This document shows positions 10,067 to 19,088 of a stretch of 49,038 bases of DNA, piece by piece. Source of the DNA: Pseudomonadota bacterium (GTDB lineage Bacteria > Pseudomonadota > Alphaproteobacteria > Acetobacterales > Acetobacteraceae); contig JAJYYH010000030.1 of assembly GCA_021801255.1 (NCBI GenBank), positions 1 through 49,038 of the forward strand, written 5' to 3'. Position 1 is the stretch's first letter. The number at the start of each line of letters is the position of its first letter. Below the pieces are notes generated by a model that was not told where the DNA came from, made no database searches, and worked only from the letters and a program-made list of their open reading frames with translations. The position numbers and the translations under genes were made by a program.

Positions 10067-11038
10067 CTATCGGCGCCGCGCCACGAGGCGGCGGAGTGGC
10101 GCGGTGAAACGGTAGGAGGGGCTCGCGAAATACTCCTTGAGCAGCGCGTCCGCTGCCTTGAGCCGCGCTTCCAATAGGGCGATTTCCGCGTCTTTCTCGG
10201 CGAGCTTGGCCATGCTCATGCGCACGTCATAGCGCGCGGCGTCGCGCTCGACCTCGTAGGACATAGAGCGGTGTTCGAGGGTGCGCACCTGCCGGTCGAG
10301 CCGGCGGAGATAGAGCGTCGAGGCGGTCTCGGCGCGGCGGCGCTCGGCGAGTTCGGTGTAATGAAAGCCGAAGATCTCGGGATGGATGAGGTCGGCCGCG
10401 GCATCGACCGGCCAGCCGCGAGGGGCGGCGTCGGCCGCGAGGCGGGCCAGCCCCGCCGCGTTGCCATAGATAAAAATATTCTGGCGATACCAGAAGGGAA
10501 TTTTTTCCATCCCCCAGATGCGCGGGCGGATGAGGTCGCGGGGCTGATAGAAGTGGGCGGCGAAAAGCCCGGCCCAGTAGCTTGCCGGGCGCTCGTTGAT
10601 ATGGCTGGTGCCGCCTTGGCCGGGCAGCGCGGCGCTGAACAGCACGAGATCGGCGAGCGCGACCAGATCGGCGACCAGCCCGGGCCCGCGCTCGGGCGGC
10701 AGATGCTCGGCGACTTCGAGGGAGACCGCGAGATCGAATCGCCGGTCGAGCCGGATCGGGCGTTCGAGATCGACGCTCTGGAACGCCGCCGGTGCGATCG
10801 CCAGGGTCTCGGCCGGGGCGCCGCCATCGAGGCCGAGAATATCGCGCGTGCCTGCCGCGTGGAACGCCGCGAGCCAGACGCCGGCGCCGCAGCCGATATC
10901 GACGACGCTCGCGATGCCGGGGGCGAGTTCGAGGACGATCGGCACGACAATCGCCGCCGCGTCCGCCGAGCCCGCAACCTGGCCGGCGAAAAAATCCTCG
11001 TCATAAACCCGCCCCAGCTCGCCGCTTGCCGCACTCAT
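10067..11038 (-). CDS. class I SAM-dependent methyltransferase with C-terminal coiled coil
   Basis: Residues about 35-150 form a Rossmann methyltransferase with the SAM motif VVDIGCGAGVW and an acidic DLAVSLEVAEHL. The rest is long: residues about 235-300 are charged and heptad-like, predicted coiled coil, and the tail SPSYRFTAPLRRL is of the type that closes many glycan-synthesis proteins. This, with the two neighbouring glycosyltransferase genes, suggests methylation of a surface polysaccharide or a lipid-linked sugar. Its start overlaps the stop of the dehydratase gene by 4 bases. The acceptor is unknown. Confidence 0.85.
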   Translation of the reverse strand: MSAASGELGRVYDEDFFAGQVAGSADAAAIVVPIVLELAPGIASVVDIGCGAGVWLAAFHAAGTRDILGLDGGAPAETLAIAPAAFQSVDLERPIRLDRRFDLAVSLEVAEHLPPERGPGLVADLVALADLVLFSAALPGQGGTSHINERPASYWAGLFAAHFYQPRDLIRPRIWGMEKIPFWYRQNIFIYGNAAGLARLAADAAPRGWPVDAAADLIHPEIFGFHYTELAERRRAETASTLYLRRLDRQVRTLEHRSMSYEVERDAARYDVRMSMAKLAEKDAEIALLEARLKAADALLKEYFASPSYRFTAPLRRLVARRR

Positions 11039-12069
11039 GAATTTTCTCCCCGCGTTTCGCCGCGCCCCGCATGTTCCAGGGCGCGGGCGAAAACCGCGCC
11101 ATCGACATTGCCCCCGCTCAGCACCACCGCCACCACCTGGCCCTGGGCCTCGAAGGTGCCGGCCAGGAGGGCCGCCAGCGCGACCGCGCCGCCCGGCTCG
11201 ACCACCAGCTTGAGATGCTCGAAGGCAAACGCCATCGCCGCCCGCACCTCGTCGTCACTCACCACCAGCCCGCCCGAGAGCAGGCGCTGGTTGAGCGCGA
11301 AGGTCAAGGCGCCGGGCATCGGCGAGAGCAGCGCATCGCAAAATGTTGAGCCACCGGCTGGATTGGACAGGCGTTTGCCGGCGGCGAGCGAGCGCGCGGT
11401 ATCATCGGCGCCTTCCGGCTCGACGGCGAAAACCCGGCATCCCGGTGCTGCGCCCGAGGCGGCGAGCGCCGCGCCGGCGATCAGCCCGCCGCCCCCGGTC
11501 GGTACCAGGAGCGCGGTCGGGACGAGGCCCAGGGCGGCGCAGGTGGTGAAAATCTCGAGCGCCGCCGTGCCCTGACCGGCGATGACATCGGCGTGATCGA
11601 AGGGCGGAATGAGGGCGGCGCCGCTGGCGGCGGCATGGGCGCGGGCGAGCGCCTCGCGATCGTCGCGGCCGCGGTCGAACAGCCGGATCTCGGCGCCCCA
11701 GCGGGCCGTGCTCAGGCGTTTGATGGCCGGGGCATCTTGCGGCATGAACACCACCGCCTTCATCCCGAGCGCCCGCGCCGCCGCCGCGACGGCTTGGCCG
11801 TGATTGCCCGAGGAATAGGTGACGACGCCGGATTTTTTTTCCTCGTCGGAGAGTTGCAGGAGAGCGTTGGTGGCGCCCCGGAACTTGAAACTGCCGGTGC
11901 GCTGGAGGGTCTCGGCCTTGAGAAAGATCCGCCCGCCGCAACGCGCATCAAGCAGCGGGTGGGAGACGAGGGGGGTGGGGAGGATTTTTCCAGCGAGCCG
12001 CCGCGCTGCCTGCGCGACCTCGCGATAGCCCGGCAGGGTGCTGGCCTGGGACAAATTCCTCTCCGTCAT
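11035..12069 (-). CDS. threonine/serine dehydratase-like PLP enzyme
   Basis: The 344-residue protein belongs to fold type II PLP enzymes. It has the Schiff-base lysine in GSFKFRGA (about residue 53), the phosphate-binding SSGNHGQA (about 82-89) and the glycine-rich PTGGGGLIAG (about 180). Such enzymes deaminate threonine or serine to 2-oxobutyrate or pyruvate. It lacks the regulatory ACT domain of biosynthetic IlvA, so a catabolic or serine-racemase-like role is possible. It overlaps genes on both sides by 4 bases inside the minus-strand block. The Lrp-type gene at the head of the block could sense an amino acid; this is inference. Confidence 0.88.
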   Translation of the reverse strand: MTERNLSQASTLPGYREVAQAARRLAGKILPTPLVSHPLLDARCGGRIFLKAETLQRTGSFKFRGATNALLQLSDEEKKSGVVTYSSGNHGQAVAAAARALGMKAVVFMPQDAPAIKRLSTARWGAEIRLFDRGRDDREALARAHAAASGAALIPPFDHADVIAGQGTAALEIFTTCAALGLVPTALLVPTGGGGLIAGAALAASGAAPGCRVFAVEPEGADDTARSLAAGKRLSNPAGGSTFCDALLSPMPGALTFALNQRLLSGGLVVSDDEVRAAMAFAFEHLKLVVEPGGAVALAALLAGTFEAQGQVVAVVLSGGNVDGAVFARALEHAGRGETRGENS

Positions 12070-13535
12070 TTCGTCTCCCCGCGCCGCGGCAGGATCGCCG
12101 TGGGCGCCGGGGCGGCATCCGGGGCCAGGAGATACAACCGATAGCGCTCGGCGGGAATGCCGTGGCGCGACCTTGTGATCTCCGCCGGCGCCGCCGGGGA
12201 AAGATCAAGCGGCGCGCGCCGCATGCTCTCGACCAGTAGCCCCGGCGCCGTGGCGCCGAGTGAAGCGGCGTCGGGGAGGGAAAAAAAACCCCAGCGCGGC
12301 GCGATTCCGGCCACCGGCAGGTCTTTGGGGGCGAGATAGGCGAGTTCCGCGGCATCGCCGTAATTGACCGCGGCGATATAGCCGGCGCCGTTCTGGCGCG
12401 CCGCGCCCGCGACCTCCTCCGCGAAATCCGACCAGCCGCCGAGACGGACAAGCGTCGGGTCGAGTGGTGCCGGCAGGGGAAAAACCCCGCCCGCCGCCTG
12501 GAGATAGGCCAGGCCGGAAAGCGCTAATCCGAGGCCCCAAGCGGGGCCGGAAAGTCGCTGCCAGCGCGGCGAAAGCCAGGTCGCGGCGATGGCGGCGGCG
12601 GGAAACATCACCGCCGGCCAGTTGCCCTGCACCCGGTCGCCGAGCGCGTGTTCGAGAAACACCAACCCCGGCAGCGTGCCGAGCGCCACGATCAGCCCCG
12701 CCTTGGCGTCTCGTTGGCGCCAGAAGGCCGCCGTCACCACGGCGAGGCCGGCGATGCAGAGGAGAAAAACCAGGGGCGTCGCGAGGCCGGCCTGACCGCC
12801 GATCAGCTCGGCCATGAAACGCGCGGCCTCGACCGGATGCCACGCGCCGGCGCGCCCGCCCTGCTTGAGCAAGCTCACCCAGTGATGCGCGGCGTTCCAC
12901 CCCAGCACCGGGAGAAAGAGCGCCAGTCCGACGCCAAGCCCGGCCCAGGGCGCGGGACGGCGCAGCCAGAAACGCGCCGGGGCGGCGGCGAGCAGCCAAG
13001 AGCCGATCCCGAGAAACAGCAAAAGGGCGGAGTATTTGCTGCATAGCGCAAGCCCGGCGAACCCCCCGGCGAGAAGCCAGAACCGCGACCGCCCGGTGGC
13101 CACAAGCCGCGCCATGGCCCAAAGCGTCGCGGTCCAGAACAGCAAAAGCGGCGTATCGGGGGTCATGGTCACCGCGCCAGCGCCCGTCAGCAGCGTCGCG
13201 TTGAGCAAAAGCCCGGCTTCTATCCCGGCGCGACGCGCGGGAAGACTGCGCGGCTGGGGGTGGAGATCGGAGGCGGCCTGCGCGAGCAGCAGCGTGCCGA
13301 GGAGAGCCGCGATGGGCGCCAACAGGCGGATGCCGAGCGTGGTTTCGCCGAGCAGCGCGGTGCCAGCGCGGACGAACAGCGCCACCATCGGCGGATGGTC
13401 GAGATAGCCCGGCTGCAGCGCCCGGGACCATACCCAATAATACGCCTCATCGGGCGAAAGCGGCATAACGGCGGCGACCAGCAGGCGCAATCCGGTCAGC
13501 GTCAGCAGCAGAAACAGCGCGGCGCTAGCGGGCAC
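12066..13535 (-). CDS. glycosyltransferase family 39-like membrane protein (ArnT/PMT superfamily)
   Basis: This 489-residue integral membrane protein has about 11-12 hydrophobic segments. The first periplasmic loop contains SPDEAYYWVW, with the Asp-Glu pair typical of GT39/ArnT-like enzymes that move a sugar from a polyprenyl phosphate donor to a lipid or protein outside the inner membrane. The HPP motif follows shortly after. Its 5' end overlaps the preceding gene by 11 bases; that gene makes a polyprenyl-phosphate sugar synthase-like protein, so the pair forms a plausible donor-synthase plus transferase module. The acceptor is unknown. Confidence 0.85.
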   Translation of the reverse strand: MPASAALFLLLTLTGLRLLVAAVMPLSPDEAYYWVWSRALQPGYLDHPPMVALFVRAGTALLGETTLGIRLLAPIAALLGTLLLAQAASDLHPQPRSLPARRAGIEAGLLLNATLLTGAGAVTMTPDTPLLLFWTATLWAMARLVATGRSRFWLLAGGFAGLALCSKYSALLLFLGIGSWLLAAAPARFWLRRPAPWAGLGVGLALFLPVLGWNAAHHWVSLLKQGGRAGAWHPVEAARFMAELIGGQAGLATPLVFLLCIAGLAVVTAAFWRQRDAKAGLIVALGTLPGLVFLEHALGDRVQGNWPAVMFPAAAIAATWLSPRWQRLSGPAWGLGLALSGLAYLQAAGGVFPLPAPLDPTLVRLGGWSDFAEEVAGAARQNGAGYIAAVNYGDAAELAYLAPKDLPVAGIAPRWGFFSLPDAASLGATAPGLLVESMRRAPLDLSPAAPAEITRSRHGIPAERYRLYLLAPDAAPAPTAILPRRGETK

Positions 13536-14628
13536 GCCAGACCAGGGTGACCGAGATGGCGTAATTCCACACTACCGCAATGATGGCGCCGGCCGCACCC
13601 GCGACGGTGAGCGAATTATGCTCCTCATAGAGGGTGCGGGCGATGCCGAGATCGGCGATGGCGCCAAAGCCGCAAAACAGCATGAACAGAAACAGCCCAC
13701 GCCACAGCCGGCTCCCGCGCAGCCGCTGATCGCGATAGGTGAGGGTGTTGTTGAGCTGGAAATTCACCGCCATCGCGAGCACCGTCGCGATCGACTGGGC
13801 GAGGGAAAACCCCATCCCCAGCGCCCGCCCGAGGGCCAGCGCCGCGAGATTGACGCCGACGCCGACGCCGCCCACCGCGGCGAAGGCAATGAAGCGCGGC
13901 GGCACCGCGCCATGCAGCAGGCGATCGATGAGCAGACCCGCGAACTGCGTCAGCACCAGCGCGTCGAGCTTGCTCTCGCCGGCGGCGCGGGGGCGGAAAT
14001 GATAGGGGATTTCAACGACGCGCAAGCCGGGTTTCGCGTTGAACAGCAGATCGAGCAGGATCTTGAAACCGCTTCCGGCAAGCCGCGGCGCGATCGCCTC
14101 GAAACGGTCGCGCCGCAGCATGAAAAATCCGCTCATCGGGTCGCTGATCGGGGTGGAGAGGAACATCTGGGCGAAGCGGATGCCGCCCGCCGAAAGCCGC
14201 CGGCGAAAGGTGCCCGCCAGCCCGGCGGCCGCGCCATCGCCGACATAGCGGCTGCCGATGACGATATCGGCCTCGCCCGCGCGGAGCTTTGCGAGCATCA
14301 GGGGCAGACGGGTCTCGTCGTGTTGCAAATCGCCATCGATGACGGCGATGAATGTCGCCGACGACGAGAGCGCGCCCTCGATCACCGCCGAGGAGAGCCC
14401 GCGCCGACCGATGCGGCGGAGGCAGCGGACGCGCGGGTCGCGCGCGGCAAGACGACGCGCCTCGGCGGCGGTTTCGTCGGGGCTGTTGTCATCGACGAAA
14501 ATCACCTCCCAGGCGATGCCGGCCAGCGCTTCGTCGAGCTTGGCCACCAGCGGCGCGACATTGGCGCGCTCGTTGAAGCACGGCACGACAATGCTGAGTT
14601 CGGGGACGCTGAGGTCGGGGCTTTTCAC
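13525..14628 (-). CDS. DPM1-like glycosyltransferase 2 fused to a GtrA domain
   Basis: Residues 1-235 are a GT2 domain with VVPCFNERANV, the metal/nucleotide motifs VDDNSPD and DGDLQHD, and the MSGFF segment of polyprenyl-phosphate mannose/glucose synthases. Residues about 240-367 form four membrane helices of the GtrA type, thought to help flip the lipid-linked sugar. The 367-residue fusion is common in bacteria. With the adjacent GT39-like gene it suggests lipid-linked hexose synthesis and its use in the periplasm. It lies 4 bases after the Lrp-type gene in the same direction. Confidence 0.88.
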   Translation of the reverse strand: MKSPDLSVPELSIVVPCFNERANVAPLVAKLDEALAGIAWEVIFVDDNSPDETAAEARRLAARDPRVRCLRRIGRRGLSSAVIEGALSSSATFIAVIDGDLQHDETRLPLMLAKLRAGEADIVIGSRYVGDGAAAGLAGTFRRRLSAGGIRFAQMFLSTPISDPMSGFFMLRRDRFEAIAPRLAGSGFKILLDLLFNAKPGLRVVEIPYHFRPRAAGESKLDALVLTQFAGLLIDRLLHGAVPPRFIAFAAVGGVGVGVNLAALALGRALGMGFSLAQSIATVLAMAVNFQLNNTLTYRDQRLRGSRLWRGLFLFMLFCGFGAIADLGIARTLYEEHNSLTVAGAAGAIIAVVWNYAISVTLVWRAR

Positions 14629-14632
14629 GTGG

Positions 14633-15166
14633 TCAGAGCGGCACGCCCGGGAGGTTGCGGCTGGTGCGGATGGTTTGCAGCGTCTGCACCCGGCTCACCC
14701 GCTCGAGCCCGGTGAGGCGGGCGGTGAGTTGGTTTTCATGCGCGGCATCACGCGCGACAAGGCGCAGCAGGAAATCGCCGCCGCCCCGGATCATATGGCA
14801 TTCGCGCACTTCCGGCCAGGCGGCGATGGTCGCTTCGAACTCGGCGAGCACGCTCTCCTTCTGGCTCTCGAGCCCGACAATGGCGAAGAACATGATCTGC
14901 CAGCCGAGCTTCTGCGGATCAGGCTCGGCATGGTAGCCGCGGATGACGCCGATCGCTTCCAGCCGGTGCATGCGACGGAGGCAGGGTGCCGGCGAGAGAC
15001 CAGTGCGGCGCGCCAGCTCGACATTGGTGATCCGCCCTTCGCGCTGCAATTCGCCGAGGATGCGGTGATCGACGGCATCGATCGTGCCATCATCGACCGC
15101 CTCGGCGGGGAGGGCCTGGCGCCTGCGGGACGGCGAGAGGGGCGGGGAAAGCGCGCCGCGCGGCAT
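14633..15166 (-). CDS. Lrp/AsnC-family transcriptional regulator
   Basis: Residues about 27-85 form the Lrp helix-turn-helix (DHRILGELQREGRITNVELA), and residues about 90-165 the RAM ligand-binding domain, including IRGGGDFLLR. These proteins form octamers and respond to amino acids. The N-terminal 25 residues are a poorly conserved extension, so a later start is possible. The ATG at 15166 has GAAGGA upstream. The gene heads a minus-strand block with a threonine-dehydratase-like gene, consistent with but not proving amino-acid-responsive control. Confidence 0.88.
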   Translation of the reverse strand: MPRGALSPPLSPSRRRQALPAEAVDDGTIDAVDHRILGELQREGRITNVELARRTGLSPAPCLRRMHRLEAIGVIRGYHAEPDPQKLGWQIMFFAIVGLESQKESVLAEFEATIAAWPEVRECHMIRGGGDFLLRLVARDAAHENQLTARLTGLERVSRVQTLQTIRTSRNLPGVPL

Positions 15167-15371
15167 GGGTCAAACCATCCTTCGAGGGGGTTTAGCGGTC
15201 AACGCCGAACGGCGCTTGCTGGATTGGGGCTCCGCACGCAATAATATTACCCACGGCGATGATCGCAAGGGGGTACGGCGCGGCGCGATCGCTTGCGTCA
15301 AGCCCTGGCTCGTCGATATCCTTGCGGGGCAAAAAGAATCGGAACGATGACCTCTTCCATGTTGATCCCCC

Positions 15372-16340
15372 ATGTCTGACCCTCTCTCCACCGAGGTACT
15401 GGTAATCGGCGCCGGGCCGGCGGGCTATACGGCGGCGATCTATGCCGCGCGCGCCGGGCTGGCACCCATTCTGGTGCGCGGCCTGCAGCCCGGCGGCCAG
15501 CTCACCATCACCACCGATGTCGAGAACTATCCTGGCTTCGCCGAGGTCATCCAGGGACCGTGGCTGATGGAGCAGATGGCCGCCCAGGCCGCCCATGTCG
15601 GGGCGCGGCTCATCGACGATAGCATTGTCGCCGTCGATCTTGTCACACCGCCTTTCACCGCGCGCGGTGACGGGGGGGCGCTCTATGCCGCGCGTGCCGT
15701 CATCATCGCGACGGGAGCTGAAGCGCGCTGGCTCGGCCTGCCCTCGGAAAAGCGCCTATCCGGAGCCGGGGTTTCAGCCTGCGCTACGTGCGATGGGTTT
15801 TTCTTTCGCGACCGCTCCGTGGTGGTGGTGGGTGGCGGCAACACGGCGGTCGAGGAGGCGCTCTTTCTCACCCATCACGCCTGCCGCGTCACACTGATCC
15901 ACCGGCGCGACCGGTTGCGCGCGGAAAAAATCCTCCAGGATCGGCTGTTCGCCAACCCCAAGATCCAGGTCATATGGAACGCCGTGGTCGAGGAAATCCT
16001 CGGCGCTGGCAAACCCGAGACGGTTTCCGCCGTGCGGCTCCGGGATACCCTAACCGGCGCGCTGTCAACGCTTGCCACCGATGGCGTGTTCATCGCTATC
16101 GGCCATACCCCGAATACCGGGCTGTGCCGTGGCCAGCTCGCGCTCGACGCGGAGGGCTATATCATCACCACACCGGGTAGCACGCGCACCTCGCGCGCCG
16201 GCGTATTCGCCGCCGGCGACGTGCAGGACAAAATCTTCCGCCAGGCGGTGACGGCGGCGGGCAGCGGCTGCATGGCGGCGCTGGAAGCAGAAAAATATCT
16301 CGCCGCGGCAGCCGATGACGCGCGCCAGAGGATGGCATGA
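15372..16340 (+). CDS. trxB: thioredoxin-disulfide reductase
   Basis: This cytoplasmic flavoenzyme uses NADPH to reduce thioredoxin. The 322-residue protein shows FAD-binding VIGAGPAGYTAA near the start, the redox pair in ACATCDGFF (about residue 140), NADPH-binding VVGGGNTAVE and the final FAD motif FAAGDVQD. Length and motifs are normal for bacterial TrxB. The ATG at 15372 has only a weak ribosome site, while an earlier ATG opens a six-codon frame. Its 3' end runs into the next frame by an ATGA overlap, so the following LysR gene may be co-transcribed. Confidence 0.95.
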   Translation: MSDPLSTEVLVIGAGPAGYTAAIYAARAGLAPILVRGLQPGGQLTITTDVENYPGFAEVIQGPWLMEQMAAQAAHVGARLIDDSIVAVDLVTPPFTARGDGGALYAARAVIIATGAEARWLGLPSEKRLSGAGVSACATCDGFFFRDRSVVVVGGGNTAVEEALFLTHHACRVTLIHRRDRLRAEKILQDRLFANPKIQVIWNAVVEEILGAGKPETVSAVRLRDTLTGALSTLATDGVFIAIGHTPNTGLCRGQLALDAEGYIITTPGSTRTSRAGVFAAGDVQDKIFRQAVTAAGSGCMAALEAEKYLAAAADDARQRMA

Positions 16341-16378
16341 GCGGGCGCGCGCTGGCGCGGGCCGCCGGGGGGGGGAGT

Positions 16379-17263
16379 ATGGACTGGGACAAATTGCGGG
16401 TGTTCCACGCGGTGGCGGAGGCCGGCAGCTTCACCCATGCCGGGGAGTCGCTCAACCTCAGCCAGTCCGCGGTTTCGCGGCAGATCTCGGCGCTCGAGGA
16501 AGCGCTCCAAGTGCCGCTCTTTCATCGCCACGCCCGCGGCCTGATCCTCACCGAGCAGGGCGAAAGCCTCAACCGCACGGTGCGGGAAGTGTTCGCCAAG
16601 CTCGCGATGACCGAGGCGCTGCTCACCGAAAGCAAGGAAAAACCCGCCGGCCGGCTCAAGATCACCACGACCATGAGTTTCGGCGCGTCCTGGCTGGCGC
16701 CACGCCTGCAAAATTTTCTCGAGGCCTACCCGGAGGTTTCGGTGAGCCTGTTGCTCGACGACACCGATCTCGATCTCGCGATGCGCGAGGCCGATGTCGC
16801 GATTCGCATGCATCCGCCGAAACAGCCCGATCTGGTGCAGCGGCATCTGATGTCGATGCACTGGCATATCTGCGCCGCGCCCGCCTATCTCAGAAAATTC
16901 GGCACGCCACAGAAAATCGAGGAACTTGATCAGCATCGCCTGATCCTGTTCGGCGATTATCATCCGCCGGTGGCCGACATCAACTGGCTGGCCGAGATCG
17001 GCCGACGTGACGGCACCAAGCGCAAGGCGCTGCTCGAGGTCAACAGCCTGCAAGCGATGCTGCTCGCCATCCGCTCCGGGCTCGGCATCGGCGCCATGCC
17101 GGATTACCTCGCAACCGAGACCGAAGACGTGGTGCGTATTCTGCCCGAGGCCAAGGCTCCGGTGGTCGATGTGTTCTTTGTCTATCCCGAGGAGCTGCGC
17201 AATTCCAAGCGAGTCGCGGTATTCCGCGATTTTCTCCTGGCGCGGCTGGCCGAGATGGCGTGA
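16379..17263 (+). CDS. LysR-family transcriptional regulator
   Basis: The winged helix-turn-helix (residues about 1-60, with HAVAEAGSFTHAGE and SQSAVSRQISALEE) is followed by a periplasmic-binding-like effector domain. The start at 16379 is chosen because the family begins MDWDKLRVFHAV and a run of G ending GGAG lies just before it. An earlier in-frame ATG at 16337 overlaps the trxB stop and would add 14 residues. The gene is downstream of trxB, unlike the usual divergent LysR layout, so its targets cannot be named. Confidence 0.9.
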   Translation: MDWDKLRVFHAVAEAGSFTHAGESLNLSQSAVSRQISALEEALQVPLFHRHARGLILTEQGESLNRTVREVFAKLAMTEALLTESKEKPAGRLKITTTMSFGASWLAPRLQNFLEAYPEVSVSLLLDDTDLDLAMREADVAIRMHPPKQPDLVQRHLMSMHWHICAAPAYLRKFGTPQKIEELDQHRLILFGDYHPPVADINWLAEIGRRDGTKRKALLEVNSLQAMLLAIRSGLGIGAMPDYLATETEDVVRILPEAKAPVVDVFFVYPEELRNSKRVAVFRDFLLARLAEMA

Positions 17264-17278
17264 AAGCTCGGCAAGGAA

Positions 17279-17365
17279 CGCCCTCCCGCCCCGGAATCGA
17301 TCGGAAAAACCAATGTTTCCAGAGGGCCTGCTTCTTCAGCTTTGCGTGATTTTCCAGCCCAGAAG
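17279..17365 (+). repeat. dispersed element B, copy 1
   Basis: This stretch starts 15 bases after the lysR stop and matches the copies at 29.6 kb (minus strand) and 40.7 kb. Shared landmarks are CGCCC..CCCGGA near the start, TTTCC in the middle and GATTTTC plus a following GC pair near the end. A reading frame through it gives FPEGLLLQLCVIF, similar to peptides from the other copies. The bases from here to 17553 hold nothing else recognisable. Confidence 0.45.
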
Positions 17366-17553
17366 CGGGCATGCGAAAGCGGCATGGATGCTGCCAGAAA
17401 TTCGCGGTGGCGCCGCCAATCTGGTGAGCCTACGCTAAAAAAGTCGCGTGGATGCAACCGTTGGTGATATCGACGCGGGCTTGAGCGCGGCCGAACAGGC
17501 CGCCTTTCGGGTGGACACCCCTTCGTCTCCCGGACCTAGCCTCCCTGTTGACT

Positions 17554-17587
17554 GCCCCGCCAGGGCTATGCTGGCGGGGCGTTCTTT
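17554..17587 (+). terminator. strong GC hairpin, probable terminator
   Basis: GCCCCGCCAG at 17554-17563 pairs perfectly with CTGGCGGGGC at 17571-17580 around a 7-base loop and is followed by GTTCTTT. This is a typical intrinsic terminator shape for plus-strand transcription leaving trxB-lysR, although it lies about 290 bases after the last stop. Confidence 0.55.
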
Positions 17588-17625
17588 GGGGGGGCGGGGG
17601 TGTCGCCTGCTGGGGAGGGGTGTCT

Positions 17626-17666
17626 CTGGGGCCTATGGCCCCAGCGGGTCCAGGGCGGAGCCCTGG
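17626..17666. repeat. GC-rich double-hairpin repeat, site 2 (best conserved unit)
   Basis: Two perfect hairpins stand side by side: CTGGGGCC-TAT-GGCCCCAG (17626-17644) and CCAGGGC-GGA-GCCCTGG (17650-17666), joined by CGGGT. The unit ends 5 bases before the stop codon of the minus-strand glutathione transferase gene and would act as its terminator. Confidence 0.7.
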
Positions 17667-17671
17667 TTCTA

Positions 17672-18313
17672 TTATGCCTGCGCCGGCGGGGAAGCGGCGG
17701 CGACAAGAGCCTCGTCGATCGCGGTGGCGCGCTTGGCGGCGGGGCGTTCGCCGAGCCGGGCACAGTAGCGCTCGAAGGCTGGCCGCTTCTCGATCGTGCC
17801 GAATCCCATGCCCCAGAAGAGGTGCGAGCCGAGATAGATGTCGGCCGCCGAAAAACCTTCGCCCAGCAGATAGGGTCCGGCCGAAACCGCGCCTTCCAGG
17901 GCGTGTATGACATCGTCGTAGCTGCCGTAGCCCATCATCCGCTGGTGTTCGCCGGCGACGGTGAAGCCCACGGCCTTATTGCTCGCGGCGGCCTCGACCG
18001 GGCCGGCAACGAAGAACAGCCAGCGGTAATAGGGGCCGCGCAGCTTCTCGCCTAGCGCCGGCGCTAGCCCGGCTTCGGGAAAAGCGTCGGCGAGGTAGGC
18101 GCAGATCGCCGCGGTCTCGGTGATCACGGTGTCGCCGTGGCGGAGCGCCGGCACCTTGCCCATCGGGTTGATCGCCAGATAGTCCGGCGATTTCATCGTC
18201 GTCGTGTAGTCGAGCAGTTCGGTGCGGTAGGGGCAACCGATCTCCTCGAGCATCCAGCGGACGATACGGCCGCGCGACATTGGGTGCGTATAAAAAACCA
18301 GGTCGTCACTCAT
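17672..18313 (-). CDS. glutathione S-transferase family protein
   Basis: The 213-residue protein has an N-terminal thioredoxin-like domain with the cis-proline and glutathione-binding segment MGKVPALRHGD followed by ITETAAICAYLAD, then a helical C-terminal domain. These cytosolic proteins conjugate or reduce substrates with glutathione. The start at 18313 is preceded by AGGA at normal distance; an upstream in-frame ATG would overlap the doxX coding region. It lies 31 bases behind doxX, with which it probably forms a two-gene stress-related operon. Confidence 0.9.
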   Translation of the reverse strand: MSDDLVFYTHPMSRGRIVRWMLEEIGCPYRTELLDYTTTMKSPDYLAINPMGKVPALRHGDTVITETAAICAYLADAFPEAGLAPALGEKLRGPYYRWLFFVAGPVEAAASNKAVGFTVAGEHQRMMGYGSYDDVIHALEGAVSAGPYLLGEGFSAADIYLGSHLFWGMGFGTIEKRPAFERYCARLGERPAAKRATAIDEALVAAASPPAQA

Positions 18314-18344
18314 GGGGGTGTTTTCCTGCCGATGTGACGGGCTA

Positions 18345-18755
18345 TCAAAGCGTGCCGTGCAGCGGCGAGGCCGCGCGGTTGGCGCGTTGATCGAGGCTGA
18401 AGGCGCCAGCGCCGAAGGCCGCGACATGCAGCAGCCCGCCCATGATGGCGAGGTTTTTCATGAAGTGGATCTGCTGGTTGTGATCGGCGAAATGGGTATG
18501 AAACCCGAGTGCCGCGGCGAGCGTGAAGAGCGCCATGATGGCGGCCACGAGCCGCGTCTGCCAGCCCAGCAGCAACAACACGCCACCACCAACCTCGACC
18601 AGCAGGGCCACCACATAGGCCGCCATCGGCACCGGCAGCCCACTCATGGCGATAAACTGCATGGTGCCAGCCGGATTTTCGATCTTGCCGACCCCCGACC
18701 AGATGAACAGCACGGCGATCAACACCCGCCCCACCAGATCAACCCCATCCCGCAT
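18345..18755 (-). CDS. DoxX-family membrane protein
   Basis: This 136-residue protein has four hydrophobic helices and the DoxX-family opening GRVLIAVLFIWSGVGKI. Family members include subunits of quinone-linked thiosulfate oxidoreductase and membrane proteins of unclear oxidative-stress function. The start at 18755 has GGGAGA upstream, whereas the longer open frame would add 65 unlikely Arg-rich residues. Its pairing with a glutathione transferase gene suggests redox or detoxification work at the membrane; this is inference. Confidence 0.85.
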   Translation of the reverse strand: MRDGVDLVGRVLIAVLFIWSGVGKIENPAGTMQFIAMSGLPVPMAAYVVALLVEVGGGVLLLLGWQTRLVAAIMALFTLAAALGFHTHFADHNQQIHFMKNLAIMGGLLHVAAFGAGAFSLDQRANRAASPLHGTL

Positions 18756-19004
18756 GTCTCGCTCTCCCGCTCGTGCCGCGCGCCTGCGGCTCAGGCCACA
18801 AGAATAGGATAAAGCGGGTGGGCGTGCGATGGCCAGGCGGCCCGCTCGCACGCGCCCTCCCTTCAAGGTCGGTTCGATCCGCTGATGATCGCGCCGGTCT
18901 CCCGCGCGGTGCCGTGGCCGGCGGTGGGATGGGGCAAAGCCGGCTGACAACGCGCCGCGACCAGCCTAGGCTCGGGCTCCTCATCAGCGAGAAGGATCGC
19001 CCGC

Positions 19005-19085
19005 ATGAAACGCGGCGTGCGCAATCAGATCAAGGGTCGCATGGTGGCGGGACCCAAGGCGTCTGCTGTCATGATGGCGAAATAG
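19005..19085 (+). pseudogene. 26-residue micro-ORF resembling the N-terminus of a Mop/TOBE molybdate-binding domain
   Basis: A 27-codon frame with GAAGGA at a suitable distance encodes a peptide with RNQIKGRMV and AVMMAK. The order Arg-Asn-Gln-Ile-Lys-Gly-x-Val is the usual start of Mop/TOBE domains, which are about 65 residues long. The frame ends after 26 residues and no other frame continues the domain. It stops 3 bases before a gene with a molybdopterin-oxidoreductase-type fold. It is either a relic or a leader peptide; the match is short and could be chance. Confidence 0.35.
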
Positions 19086-19088
19086 GCC

